Source: an uncultured Candidatus Pelagibacter sp.
GTDB taxonomy: Bacteria > Pseudomonadota > Alphaproteobacteria > Pelagibacterales > Pelagibacteraceae
Assembly: GCA_913043015.1 (NCBI GenBank)
Contig: CAJWKX010000005.1
Coordinates: 1-16,969, forward strand
Reading direction: 5' to 3'
Length of the DNA: 16,969 bases
Part shown: one piece after another, positions 1 to 7,711 of the stretch
Layout: each line of letters opens with the position of its first letter
Numbering within the stretch: the stretch's first letter is position 1
The notes under the pieces: model-generated
What the model saw: only the letters and a program-made list of their open reading frames with translations
The model's database searches: none
Told to the model about the DNA's origin: nothing
Position numbers and translations under genes: made by a program

Positions 1-10
1 AAATATTAAA

Positions 11-85
11 TGGTGGGCCCTGCAGGTAATGCTCCTGCCACCTTTCGCATGTCAAGCGAACACTCTACTTCTGAGCTAAGGGCCC
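11..85 (-). tRNA. tRNA-Val (GAC), non-canonical D and T loops
   Basis: Read on the minus strand this folds as a 75-nt cloverleaf with encoded CCA. The acceptor stem GGGCCCT/AGGGCCC pairs 7/7, the D stem GCTC/GAGT has one G-T wobble, the anticodon stem TTCGC/GCGAA pairs 5/5 around loop TTGACAT (anticodon GAC, valine), the variable loop is AGGTG, and the T stem GCAGG/CCTGC pairs 5/5. Two things are odd. The T loop is AGCATTA rather than TTCRANN, and the D loop is AGAAGTA with only one G of the usual GG pair. Perfect stems argue against a decayed pseudogene. If the lone G is G19 it could still pair with C56, and A54/T58 is a swap of the normal T54/A58 pair, so the elbow may be rebuilt rather than lost. 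It should read GUU/GUC codons if it is charged and used by the ribosome. Confidence 0.85.
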
Positions 86-416
86 TAAATTATGACCATT
101 GATTATCTTATATCGTTTAAAAATTTTTTCATATAATTTTTTACTGAAGTATGAAAAAGGGTTTAGGGATCTTGATTTTGAGTTTGTCTAAAAAACTTTT
201 TTAATCTCAAGTTCTAATTTTATCCTACAAAATCCTAGAATAGTTTGGTAAAATTTGTGAATAAATAAACTAATTAAAGAAAAATTTTCCCTAAATCACG
301 GACTGACTGAACGTTAATTATGGTGTATCATGAAGCATGAAGAAAGCGATACTTCAACAAATAAAAAATATATTAAAACAGAACTTAATATTACTGGATT
401 TGCAATTTTTTAATTT
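86..416. other. A/T-rich intergenic stretch between tRNA-Val and the LON-domain gene
   Basis: About 330 bp with no convincing protein gene. Read on the minus strand, the part next to the tRNA (roughly 90-115) carries TATAAG and GATAAT hexamers that could be a -10 for the tRNA, but no good -35 accompanies them. The other notable content is a 27-codon ORF at 330-413. I recognise no structured RNA, riboswitch or repeat. It is by far the loosest gene spacing outside the putative origin, which is unusual for so compact a genome. Confidence 0.5.
330..413 (+). CDS. possible 27-aa mini-ORF upstream of the LON-domain gene
   Basis: ATG at 330 opens 27 codons ending in TAA at 411-413, three bases before the ATG of the next gene. 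The peptide begins MKHEESDTSTNKK and ends LNITGFAIF. An in-frame stop lies just upstream (315-317), so this is not the tail of a visible larger ORF. The tight spacing to the next start is what a leader peptide or translationally coupled micro-ORF would show. There is no recognisable family or clear ribosome binding site, and a chance ORF of this size is common in A/T-rich DNA. Low confidence. Confidence 0.15.
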   Translation: MKHEESDTSTNKKYIKTELNITGFAIF

Positions 417-1058
417 ATGAAAAAATTTGAAAAATTGCCAAACAAAATTCCAGTTTTTCCTTTATCGAACTTTATAATTTTTCCTGAAACAATTGTTCCA
501 TTAAATATTTTTGAACCAAGATATCTACAAATGGTTGATGATGCTATGAAAGATAATAAGATAATTGGAATAATACAGCCTAAAAATTCAAATCAGGCTA
601 TTCCAGCGTTATATGGGGTTGGATGTGCAGGTAAAATCACAAATTTTAATGAAACAAAAGATGGAAGGTATTTAATTGTTTTAACTGGGATTAGTCGTTT
701 TAAAGTTCTAGAGGAACTGAAAAATGATAAACTCTACAGGGAATACAAAGTAAGTTTTGATGAATTTATAAATGACGTAAATAATCAAAAAGAAGATATT
801 AAATTTTCTGATTTAGAACTAATTTTTAAAAATTTAAAATCTTTATTCAATAAACAAGACTATGCAATTAATTGGAAAGAATTTGAAAAACAAAGTTTAG
901 ATCAAACCATAAATACTCTTTCGATGGCATCTCCTTTTTCACTAGAAGAAAAGCAAGTTTTGTTAGAAACAATTAATTTACAAGATAGAAAAAAAAAATT
1001 AGAGGAAATATTAAAAACTTATATTGTTGATAATTTTAGTAATAAAACACTTCACTAA
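417..1058 (+). CDS. stand-alone LON substrate-binding (N-terminal) domain protein
   Basis: A 213-aa protein homologous to the N-terminal substrate-binding domain of Lon protease but without the AAA+ and Ser-Lys protease parts. The family signature is clear at residues 11-40: IPVFPLSNFIIFPETIVPLNIFEPRY is the usual I-F-PL-x-x-x-x-x-P-x-x-x-x-P-L-x-I-F-E-x-R-Y pattern. The YGVGCAGKI and RYLIVLTGISRFKV strands follow, then a helical C-terminal half. The length is normal for the orphan LON-domain family of Proteobacteria. These proteins are annotated as Lon-like but have no protease activity of their own, and their role is not established; substrate recognition or adaptor function is an inference. 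It is the only plus-strand gene before a convergent junction with the UbiH-like gene two bases downstream. Confidence 0.85.
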   Translation: MKKFEKLPNKIPVFPLSNFIIFPETIVPLNIFEPRYLQMVDDAMKDNKIIGIIQPKNSNQAIPALYGVGCAGKITNFNETKDGRYLIVLTGISRFKVLEELKNDKLYREYKVSFDEFINDVNNQKEDIKFSDLELIFKNLKSLFNKQDYAINWKEFEKQSLDQTINTLSMASPFSLEEKQVLLETINLQDRKKKLEEILKTYIVDNFSNKTLH

Positions 1059-1060
1059 AT

Positions 1061-2152
1061 TTAAAAAACAAGACCTTGATCAGCAAATTTAGAAGTATAT
1101 TTATTAAATAATTTATTTTTTCCTAAATACTTTAATATTTCCTTAGAGTAATTGTTTCCGTATTTGTTATCAAACTTAAAAAACTCATGAATAAAATTAA
1201 TTCCTGAAGAAAAAATATAATTTAGATGTTTTGTTTTTAACTCAAATTCTTTAAATATTGACGAATCTAAAGGCAAACCAAGATCTATTTTTTTATCAAT
1301 TAAATCTGATAATATTTTTATATCTCTCAAAGTCATGTTAAATCCCTGACCTGCTAAAGGGTGAATTTTGTGAAGATTATCACCAAAGCACAATATATTT
1401 TTATAGTAATATTTTCTAGGAATTGAAAATTTTAAATTAAATTTTTCAAAAATAGAAAAAGAATTAATTTTATAATATTTATTATATTTATTGATAAGTT
1501 CTTTTATGTCTTTTTCTGATTTACTTTTTTTTTCATTTAAAGCTGAAAAAACAATTGAAGTTTCAATATTAGAGTAAGGTAAAAAGGCAAGTGGACCGAA
1601 TTTCGTAAAAATTTGGACAGCTTTATAATTTATGCATTTTTGATGTTTAATTATTGCTGTAAATGCAACACTTTTATAATCTTTGTTAATTCTTTTAAAG
1701 AAAATTTCTTTTGAAATTTTATTTTGCACATCCGAGTTGATAATTAAGTCAAACTCACTATTTTTTATTATTGAATCATAAAATGATTTTTTTATTTTAA
1801 TTTTTTTTATAAATTTATTTTTTTCTATATTTTTTTTGACCGATTCATATAGCTCATTGTGTTTAACAATATAAAATAATTGATTGTTAGTAGATCCAAA
1901 ATTTAATATTTCTTCTTTTTGATTTAATTCATTAAAAACTTGAATATAATTAATTGGCCAGCTAATTTTTTTTATATCTACAATATTTGATTTAAAAAAA
2001 ACAAAATTATGCTTAGAAATTCCAATAGTTCTTGAGGCAAATTTCTTTATTTTTTTAACCTCAGAACAAATAGATACATTAATATTTCTATTAGCTAAAA
2101 TTTTTGCTAAAATTAAATTAGTTAATCCATCACCAATTAAACAAATATTCAT
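1061..2152 (-). CDS. UbiH/COQ6-family FAD-dependent hydroxylase (diverged)
   Basis: A 363-aa flavoprotein monooxygenase of the UbiH/UbiF/VisC/COQ6 family, which hydroxylates the aromatic ring of ubiquinone precursors at the inner membrane. Visible elements are the N-terminal FAD-binding beta-alpha-beta (IGDGLTNLILAKIL, residues 6-19), the family-specific RTIGIS stretch (41-46, counterpart of R-T-I-A-L-S), GPLAFLPYS (186-194), and the flavin-contact motif GDNLHKIHPLAGQGFN with D277. Three positions depart from consensus. The third Gly of GxGxxG is Asn12, the central D-G motif is D141-V142, and GDAAH is GDNLH. The protein is also somewhat short for the family. It could be a functional quinone hydroxylase adapted to a compact genome or a relaxed paralogue. 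It is convergent with the LON-domain gene and divergent from ftsK across a 66-bp gap. Confidence 0.8.
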   Translation of the reverse strand: MNICLIGDGLTNLILAKILANRNINVSICSEVKKIKKFASRTIGISKHNFVFFKSNIVDIKKISWPINYIQVFNELNQKEEILNFGSTNNQLFYIVKHNELYESVKKNIEKNKFIKKIKIKKSFYDSIIKNSEFDLIINSDVQNKISKEIFFKRINKDYKSVAFTAIIKHQKCINYKAVQIFTKFGPLAFLPYSNIETSIVFSALNEKKSKSEKDIKELINKYNKYYKINSFSIFEKFNLKFSIPRKYYYKNILCFGDNLHKIHPLAGQGFNMTLRDIKILSDLIDKKIDLGLPLDSSIFKEFELKTKHLNYIFSSGINFIHEFFKFDNKYGNNYSKEILKYLGKNKLFNKYTSKFADQGLVF

Positions 2153-2218
2153 AATTAAAATTTAATTTTAACAATAAATATTAAATGATACAAAGTTACA
2201 AAAGAGATTTATAATAAA

Positions 2219-4315
2219 ATGAATATAAACAATATAATAAATAAAACCCTTGATTTTACTGTAAAAAGGATTGCTGAACTTACTGGTACATTATTAATCA
2301 TTTTATCTATATTACTATTAATTTCATTGATTAGTTATTCACCAGAAGACCCAAATTTTATTTTTCCAGATAATACTGAAATAAGGAATATTTTAGGATT
2401 TAAAGGAAGCTTTGTTTCAGATTTATTTTTTCAATCAATTGGGTTAGTTTCAGTTTTAGTGGCAATAACTATTTTTTTTACTGGAATTAATCTTTTTAGA
2501 ACAAAAAAGTTTATATTCATTATAGAAAATCTCTTTTACACAGTACTGTATTCTGTTTTAGGCTCTTTATTTTTTTCTACATATCATCCAAACTCTTTCT
2601 GGCTTATAAATAATGGTAATGGCGGATTTATAGGAAAATTTTTACAAGAAAGTTTTTTATCATCATTAATTAATATAAACAAAAATATTTTTTATTACCT
2701 GCTGATTTTCTTAATTTTATTTATCTTCTTAATAAGTATTAATTTTAGTATTAAATATTTATTTAATTTATTTAAAAAACTTTTCGATTTAATTAAAAAT
2801 TTGAATTATAAACAAAGTAACTTTAATCAAGAAATTGTAGATAGTCATAAATCAGAAGTCAAACCTACAGAAACATTAATTCAAGAGGATTTGCCTTTTA
2901 GTGCTATTATATCAGAATCAAAAAATATGGCACAAAAATTTAAGTTACCTTCCATAGATTTTCTAAAAAAACCTACCAAAGAAGAAAGAGATAAAAATAT
3001 ATCTGAAGATAAAATTGATGAGAGTTTATTAGAAAAGATTTTGTTAGATTTTGGAGTTGAGGGAAAAATAAAAAAAGTAAGTCGAGGACCTGTAGTTACT
3101 TTAAATGAATTTGAGCCTGCTGCAGGAGTTAAAGTTTCAAAAATTATTAATTTATCTGAAGATATTGCGAGAAATACAAGTTCGGAATCCGCTAGAATTT
3201 CTATAATCCCTGGAAGCAGTACAATTGGTATTGAACTACCTAATTTATCAAGAGAAAATGTCTATTTAAGTGAAATTATTTCAAGCACAAATTTTTCAAA
3301 AAAAGATATTGAACTTCCAATTGCCTTAGGAAAAAGTATTTCTGGCATTCCTATAATAGGTGACTTAGCTTCGATGCCACATTTATTAATTGCAGGAACA
3401 ACTGGGTCTGGAAAATCAATTTGTATAAATACAATCATATTATCTCTACTTTACAAACATGCTCCTGATAAATGTAAATTAATTTTAATTGATCCCAAAA
3501 TGCTTGAACTATCAACTTATGAAGGAATACCTCATTTATTATGTCCAGTAATAACCGAAGCAAAAAGAGCAGCTTCAGTATTGGGTTGGGTCGTCAAAGA
3601 AATGGAAAGCAGATATAAATTAATGACTAGAGTAGGTGTTAAAAATATTGATGGATATAATTCCAAGCATAAACTTGCGATGCCATACATAGTGGTAATT
3701 GTGGACGAAATGTCAGATTTAATGTTGGTTGCTGGAAAAGAAATTGAAGGATATGTTCAAAAACTTTCTCAAATGGCAAGAGCTGCTGGAATTCATATTA
3801 TTATGGCAACTCAAAGACCCAGTGTAGATGTAATTACTGGTACAATTAAAGCAAATTTTCCTACAAGAATATCGTTTCAAGTTACTTCAAAAATTGACAG
3901 TAGAACTATTCTTGGTGAACAAGGTGCCGAACAATTGCTTGGTAAAGGTGATATGCTTTATATGTCTGCAGCAAACAGAATCGTTAGAATTCACGCTCCT
4001 TATGTATCTGAAAATGAAATTGAAAAGATAAACAATTTCTTAAGATCACAAGCTGAACCGGATTATGTTGATGAAATATTAAATTTTATTGATGAAAAAG
4101 AAACTGGATTAAGTTTGCTTGATAACGAAAATCAAGATGAATTATATCAAATTGCACTTGAAATAGTAAAAACTGAAGGCAAGGCTTCTACTTCATTTCT
4201 GCAGAGAAAACTTCAAATAGGTTACAATCGTGCTGCTAGAATTATTGACATGATGGAAGCAAATGGAGAAGTCAGTAAAGCCAATCATGTAGGTAAAAGA
4301 GAATTACTTAAATGA
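2219..4315 (+). CDS. ftsK: DNA translocase FtsK
   Basis: A 698-aa septal DNA pump that clears the chromosome terminus during division. The N-terminus has about four membrane segments (around residues 19-41, 72-92, 100-122 and 158-180), followed by a short hydrophilic linker (about 190-260) rather than the very long one of E. coli. The motor follows: alpha domain with FEPAAGVKVSKI, Walker A GTTGSGKS (393-400), LILIDPKMLEL, Walker B VVIVDE (492-497), and ATQRPSVDVITGTIKANFP. The C-terminal gamma winged helix (about 632-698) includes GYNRAARIIDMMEANG, the domain that reads KOPS and contacts XerD. The stop overlaps the lolA start by four bases (ATGA), so the two genes are translationally coupled. 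All functional parts are present. Confidence 0.97.
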   Translation: MNINNIINKTLDFTVKRIAELTGTLLIILSILLLISLISYSPEDPNFIFPDNTEIRNILGFKGSFVSDLFFQSIGLVSVLVAITIFFTGINLFRTKKFIFIIENLFYTVLYSVLGSLFFSTYHPNSFWLINNGNGGFIGKFLQESFLSSLININKNIFYYLLIFLILFIFLISINFSIKYLFNLFKKLFDLIKNLNYKQSNFNQEIVDSHKSEVKPTETLIQEDLPFSAIISESKNMAQKFKLPSIDFLKKPTKEERDKNISEDKIDESLLEKILLDFGVEGKIKKVSRGPVVTLNEFEPAAGVKVSKIINLSEDIARNTSSESARISIIPGSSTIGIELPNLSRENVYLSEIISSTNFSKKDIELPIALGKSISGIPIIGDLASMPHLLIAGTTGSGKSICINTIILSLLYKHAPDKCKLILIDPKMLELSTYEGIPHLLCPVITEAKRAASVLGWVVKEMESRYKLMTRVGVKNIDGYNSKHKLAMPYIVVIVDEMSDLMLVAGKEIEGYVQKLSQMARAAGIHIIMATQRPSVDVITGTIKANFPTRISFQVTSKIDSRTILGEQGAEQLLGKGDMLYMSAANRIVRIHAPYVSENEIEKINNFLRSQAEPDYVDEILNFIDEKETGLSLLDNENQDELYQIALEIVKTEGKASTSFLQRKLQIGYNRAARIIDMMEANGEVSKANHVGKRELLK

Positions 4316-4869
4316 TTAAAAGGATTATTTTTTTTGTATTAATTGTTAATATTAATACTTTTGCCTTAGCTTCAATTAAAGATGAAATAATTCTAAATTT
4401 CAAAAAAATTGATAATTTAAGTTTTAATTTTAAACAAACTATTGATAAAAAAACAGAGGAAGGAAATTGTATTATTCAATATCCAAAGAAAATTTATTGT
4501 AGTTATGATAATTATAAAAAAAAAATCATTGTTTCAAATGGAAGATCGCTTGTGATTAAAAATCGAACTACTAATCAATATTTTCGTTATCCGCTTGATA
4601 AAACTCCCCTGGAGTTAATTTTAAATAAAAACTACTTAATTGAACAAATGCAAAGGTTGGATGGAAAGATAATTGACGATAAATATTTTAATTTTTCTAT
4701 ACAAAATAAAGATAATAAAATTAATATTTTTTTCGATAAAAAATCTTATGATTTAATAGGCTGGCAAACCAAAGATATTTACCAAAATTTAGTTATTACT
4801 TTAATTTATAATATTGAAAAAAACAAAGATATTAATCAGAAATTTTTTAGATTACCTAAAACGTATTAA
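4312..4869 (+). CDS. lolA: outer-membrane lipoprotein carrier protein LolA
   Basis: A 185-aa periplasmic chaperone that takes lipoproteins from the LolCDE complex to the outer membrane. A signal peptide (MIKRIIFFVLIVNINTFALA, cleavage near residue 20) precedes a LolA-type fold. Supporting stretches are the NLSFNFKQT strand near the mature N-terminus, then CIIQYPKKIYCSYDN, IVSNGRSLVIKNRTTNQYFRYPLDKTPL, the helix ELILNKNYLIEQ, and late strands INIFFDKKSYDLIGWQTKD. The pattern is the family's beta-sheet rich in K/Y/F with the P-L-x-x-T-P-L motif. It overlaps ftsK by four bases, the standard ftsK-lolA pairing of Proteobacteria. Its stop and that of the opposing acetyltransferase gene sit two bases apart inside a short A/T-only palindrome (4864-4881). 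Confidence 0.88.
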   Translation: MIKRIIFFVLIVNINTFALASIKDEIILNFKKIDNLSFNFKQTIDKKTEEGNCIIQYPKKIYCSYDNYKKKIIVSNGRSLVIKNRTTNQYFRYPLDKTPLELILNKNYLIEQMQRLDGKIIDDKYFNFSIQNKDNKINIFFDKKSYDLIGWQTKDIYQNLVITLIYNIEKNKDINQKFFRLPKTY

Positions 4870-4871
4870 TT

Positions 4872-5378
4872 TTAATTAATATTTAACACTTCAGTTTTAA
4901 ATATTTTCATTCCTCTTGATAAATAATTTTTTAATGCGTATTTGTGATCCATTGAGCATGTGTGAACCCATGTTCTTTTTGCTCCAAATCTAAATGATTT
5001 TTTTATTGCCTCGGATAATAAGTAACCACCTAATTTATTACCAAAATAATCTTCAAGAATTCCAAAGTAGGCAATTTCGCAATCTAATTTTTCTTTATGA
5101 AAAATTTGCTCAAAGTAACCAGCAAGATTATTTTTTTCTTTCAAAATAAAAGTTTTAACATCTGAATTGTTAACATATTCAATCCACTTTTTTTCGCTCC
5201 AAATTAATCTATCAATCCATCTGTATTTTTGACCAATTTGCTTATAAAAAAATTTATTTAATTGAAAATCAGGAGGATTAACTAAACTTATTTGATAAAT
5301 ATCAGAGGGTTTTGCTATCTCAGACAGGTCTTTAATTGAGTTTATATCTAAATAATATCTTTGAACTTCTATAGTCAC
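4872..5378 (-). CDS. GNAT-family N-acetyltransferase
   Basis: A 168-aa protein with a recognisable acetyl-CoA binding motif A. The strand EIAYFGILEDYFGNKLGGYLL (101-121) ends in the N-K-L-G-G turn that corresponds to the family's Q/R-x-x-G-x-G/A. It is followed by the helix SEAIKKSFRFGAKRTWVHT and a C-terminal ALKNYLSRGMKIFKTE segment typical of motif B (YxxxGF-like). The acceptor substrate cannot be told from sequence. It is last in the minus-strand run, overlapping hinT by four bases (5375-5378), so it is probably cotranscribed with the histidine genes without evident functional link. Confidence 0.8.
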   Translation of the reverse strand: MTIEVQRYYLDINSIKDLSEIAKPSDIYQISLVNPPDFQLNKFFYKQIGQKYRWIDRLIWSEKKWIEYVNNSDVKTFILKEKNNLAGYFEQIFHKEKLDCEIAYFGILEDYFGNKLGGYLLSEAIKKSFRFGAKRTWVHTCSMDHKYALKNYLSRGMKIFKTEVLNIN

Positions 5379-5740
5379 TCAACCATTTTTCCAACTTTTT
5401 CACCACCAAATAAATGAAAATGAAGGTGTGGAACTTCTTGGCCACCATGTTCGCTGATGTTTGCCAGAGTTCTATATCCTTTGCCTATATCAACAGATAT
5501 TCCAAGTGTTTTAGCAACAATCGATATGCCTTTTATAAGACCAACAATTTCTTTATCGGAAGCCTTGGTATTAAAATCATCAAGGTCTACATATTTTCCT
5601 TTCGGAATGATAAGTGCATGAATTTTTTTTTGTGGATTTACATCGTAGAAAGATAATACATAGTCATTTTCATAAATTTTACTACAAGGAATTTCCCCTC
5701 TTAAAATTTTGGCAAAAATATTATTGTCATCGTAACTCAT
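5375..5740 (-). CDS. hinT: HIT-family purine nucleoside phosphoramidase (HinT)
   Basis: A 121-aa HIT protein of the Hint branch, which hydrolyses adenosine 5'-phosphoramidates and aminoacyl-adenylates. The N-terminus FAKILRGEIPCSKIYENDYVLSF is the classic Hint opening. HALIIPK follows, and the histidine triad HLHFHLFGG has H105, H107 and H109, with H107 the expected nucleophile. Length is normal. It overlaps hisE by four bases upstream and the acetyltransferase by four bases downstream, so it is part of one transcription unit. Confidence 0.93.
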   Translation of the reverse strand: MSYDDNNIFAKILRGEIPCSKIYENDYVLSFYDVNPQKKIHALIIPKGKYVDLDDFNTKASDKEIVGLIKGISIVAKTLGISVDIGKGYRTLANISEHGGQEVPHLHFHLFGGEKVGKMVE

Positions 5741-6009
5741 TTTTTTCTCTTACTAAGTTCATCCATTACATCTTCTATTTTAACTCCGTTTGCTTCTAAA
5801 TAAACAATTAAATGATATAAAACATCGGCTGCTTCATGAATTTTATTAGAGTTATTTTCAACTGCTTCTATTAATTCACCTATTTCTTCTTTAACTTTTT
5901 CTGTACTTAATGATTTGTCTTCTAACAATTTTTTTGTGTAAGATTTATCTGGAGATGAATTTTTTCTATCTCTAATAACATTAATTAAATCTTCCAATGT
6001 TTTTAACAT
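5737..6009 (-). CDS. hisE: phosphoribosyl-ATP pyrophosphohydrolase
   Basis: A 90-aa all-alpha NTP pyrophosphohydrolase that removes pyrophosphate from phosphoribosyl-ATP, the second step of histidine synthesis. The metal-binding acidic pattern EEIGELIEA (E41, E42, E45) and HEAADVLYHL (E59, D62) is intact, and KSYTKKLL near residue 23 matches the family. It is monofunctional (no HisI fusion), as usual in Alphaproteobacteria; hisI is not in the window. It lies one base downstream of hisF and overlaps hinT by four bases. Confidence 0.95.
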   Translation of the reverse strand: MLKTLEDLINVIRDRKNSSPDKSYTKKLLEDKSLSTEKVKEEIGELIEAVENNSNKIHEAADVLYHLIVYLEANGVKIEDVMDELSKRKK

Positions 6010-6010
6010 A

Positions 6011-6766
6011 TTAAATCCTAACAGGTATTCCTTTTGAGTCCAAATATTGCTTTGCTTCTTTTACAGAAAATTTCCCGTAATGAAATATAGACGCAGCCAA
6101 CACAGCGCTTGCTTTTCCTAATTTAATACCATCAACTAAATGATCTAAGTTACCCACTCCACCTGATGCTATAACTGGTATATTTACTTTAGAAGAAATT
6201 TTAGACATTAAATCGATATCATAACCTACTTGGGTTCCATCCCTATCCATTGAAGTAACTAATAATTCTCCTGCACCACTATCTTCCATCTTTTTTGAAA
6301 ATTCTAATACATCTATCCCAGTATTATTTCTTCCTCCGTGAGTAAAAACTTCCCATTTATCTTTATTTTTCTTTGCATCTATTGCAACAACTATGCACTG
6401 AGATCCAAATTTTTTTGAACTTTCGACAACAACTTCTGCATTTTGGACAGCTGCTGTATTGATAGAAACTTTATCTGCTCCACAATTAAGTAATTTATTA
6501 ATATCTTCAATACTTCTAACGCCCCCTCCAACCGTTAGAGGAACAAAACATTTTTTAGATGTATCTTTTACTACATCATAAATCGTATTTCTGTTTTCAT
6601 TAGAAGCTGTAATATCTAAAAAACAAATTTCATCAGCACCGCCATCACTATAAATTTTAGCTTGTTCAACTGGATCTCCGGCATCTTTAAGATCAACAAA
6701 ATTTATACCTTTAACAACTCTTCCATTTTTAACATCTAAGCAAGGTATTATTCTATTTTTAAGCAT
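6011..6766 (-). CDS. hisF: imidazole glycerol phosphate synthase subunit HisF
   Basis: A 251-aa (beta/alpha)8 cyclase subunit. It receives ammonia from HisH and converts PRFAR to imidazole glycerol phosphate plus AICAR. The opening [20 protein letters not shown] places catalytic D11, and VVAIDAKK places D130, both at the canonical numbers. The phosphate-binding loops TVGGGVRS (78-85) and IASGGVGN are present. Length is typical. The start overlaps the end of hisA by eight bases (6759-6766), consistent with translational coupling. Confidence 0.98.
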   Translation of the reverse strand: MLKNRIIPCLDVKNGRVVKGINFVDLKDAGDPVEQAKIYSDGGADEICFLDITASNENRNTIYDVVKDTSKKCFVPLTVGGGVRSIEDINKLLNCGADKVSINTAAVQNAEVVVESSKKFGSQCIVVAIDAKKNKDKWEVFTHGGRNNTGIDVLEFSKKMEDSGAGELLVTSMDRDGTQVGYDIDLMSKISSKVNIPVIASGGVGNLDHLVDGIKLGKASAVLAASIFHYGKFSVKEAKQYLDSKGIPVRI

Positions 6767-7481
6767 CTATTTCTTTCACTAATTCATCTAGTTTAATATC
6801 GCCATCATATATAGCTTTACCAACTATTATACCTTCAATGTTTTTGTTTAAATCTTTTGCTTTTTTAACATCATCAATTGATGAAACTCCTCCTGAAATT
6901 ATTACAGGACAACTTGATATATCTGCAACTTTTACTGTTTCTTCAAAATTAGGACCTGTCTTCATACCATCTCTATTAATATCGGTGTAAATTAACCTAC
7001 TAGCACCATAATCATTAACTTCTTTTAAAAAATCTAAAGTCAATTTATTTGAATTTTCTTTCCATCCAGAAACAGATAAATATCCATCTTTAGCATCTAA
7101 ACCTAAAGCAATTTTATTTGGAAATTTTTGACACGCTTCTTGCAAAAAAATTTTGTCTTTTATAGCAGCACTTCCTAATATTACTTTTCCAGCACCAATA
7201 TTGATATATTTCTCAATACTTTCAAAGGTTCTAACGCCTCCACCTACTTCAATTTTTAAATCAAATTTACTGACAATTTCTTGAATGATATCCAAATTAA
7301 CTGTTTCTCCAGTTAGAGCACCATCTAGATCAACAATATGTAAATTTTTAAAACCATGATCTTTATACTTGCCAGCTTGATCAACTGGGGACATTTCGTA
7401 TTCGGTTTTATTATCAAAGTCTCCTTTGACTAACCTAACACACTTTTTATCTTTGATATCAATTGCAGGAAATATTTTCAT
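6759..7481 (-). CDS. hisA: ProFAR isomerase HisA
   Basis: A 240-aa (beta/alpha)8 isomerase that converts ProFAR to PRFAR, homologous to HisF. The catalytic pair D8 ([17 protein letters not shown]) and D129 ([16 protein letters not shown]) is intact. Phosphate-binding loops EVGGGVRT and IISGGVSS are present, and [14 protein letters not shown] is the usual loop. It starts six bases after the stop of the small exported protein gene, with no strong Shine-Dalgarno, so coupling or leaderless-like initiation is likely. Confidence 0.98.
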   Translation of the reverse strand: MKIFPAIDIKDKKCVRLVKGDFDNKTEYEMSPVDQAGKYKDHGFKNLHIVDLDGALTGETVNLDIIQEIVSKFDLKIEVGGGVRTFESIEKYINIGAGKVILGSAAIKDKIFLQEACQKFPNKIALGLDAKDGYLSVSGWKENSNKLTLDFLKEVNDYGASRLIYTDINRDGMKTGPNFEETVKVADISSCPVIISGGVSSIDDVKKAKDLNKNIEGIIVGKAIYDGDIKLDELVKEIDA

Positions 7482-7487
7482 TTTTAT

Positions 7488-7709
7488 TTAAAAGCTTTTT
7501 TTTAGCTTTTTCAAATTCTTCTTATCAATTATTCCATAGCAACTTTGGAATTCTTTACACATTTCATCTGCGAAATCGGTTTCATTCCAATTTACCAAAT
7601 AAAATTTGCTTGGAACGTCTAAATTATGCATTCCAACATCTAAATTTTTTGCAAAACTAATATTAAACATTATTAAGGAAAAAAAAATTACAGAAAGTAT
7701 TTTTCTCAT
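7488..7709 (-). CDS. small exported protein of unknown function inside the his operon
   Basis: A 73-aa ORF between hisH (two bases upstream) and hisA (six bases downstream) on the same strand. It begins with a convincing Sec signal peptide: MRK, a hydrophobic core ILSVIFFSLIMFNI, and SFA before K21. The predicted mature part is about 53 aa, starts KNLDVGMHNLDVP, has two cysteines (C51, C57, possible disulfide if periplasmic) and ends in a lysine-rich tail. I recognise no family. Its position and tight spacing argue for a real, cotranscribed gene. It could be a short functional periplasmic protein or the N-terminal remnant of a longer one. Nothing links it to histidine synthesis except location. 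Confidence 0.65.
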   Translation of the reverse strand: MRKILSVIFFSLIMFNISFAKNLDVGMHNLDVPSKFYLVNWNETDFADEMCKEFQSCYGIIDKKNLKKLKKSF

Positions 7710-7711
7710 TT

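Noticed and set aside
1..85. tRNA-Val as an integration (att) site of a mobile element
   Set aside because: The tRNA 3' end faces the left edge with only 10 bp visible beyond it; no integrase or repeat of the tRNA 3' end is seen in the window.
2210..2215. TATAAT just before ftsK as its promoter
   Set aside because: Only 3 bp separate it from the ATG, so transcription would start at or inside the start codon, and no -35 is visible at the right spacing.
4864..4881. A/T-only palindrome (TATTAA-N6-TTAATA) at the lolA/acetyltransferase convergent stops, as a bidirectional terminator
   Set aside because: Six A-T pairs with no G-C give a very weak hairpin, and it is made largely of the two stop codons. 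I would not call it a terminator.
5414..5799. Plus-strand ORFs opposite hinT and hisE
   Set aside because: They overlap fully conserved genes, and the translations show no domain or signal beyond composition bias.
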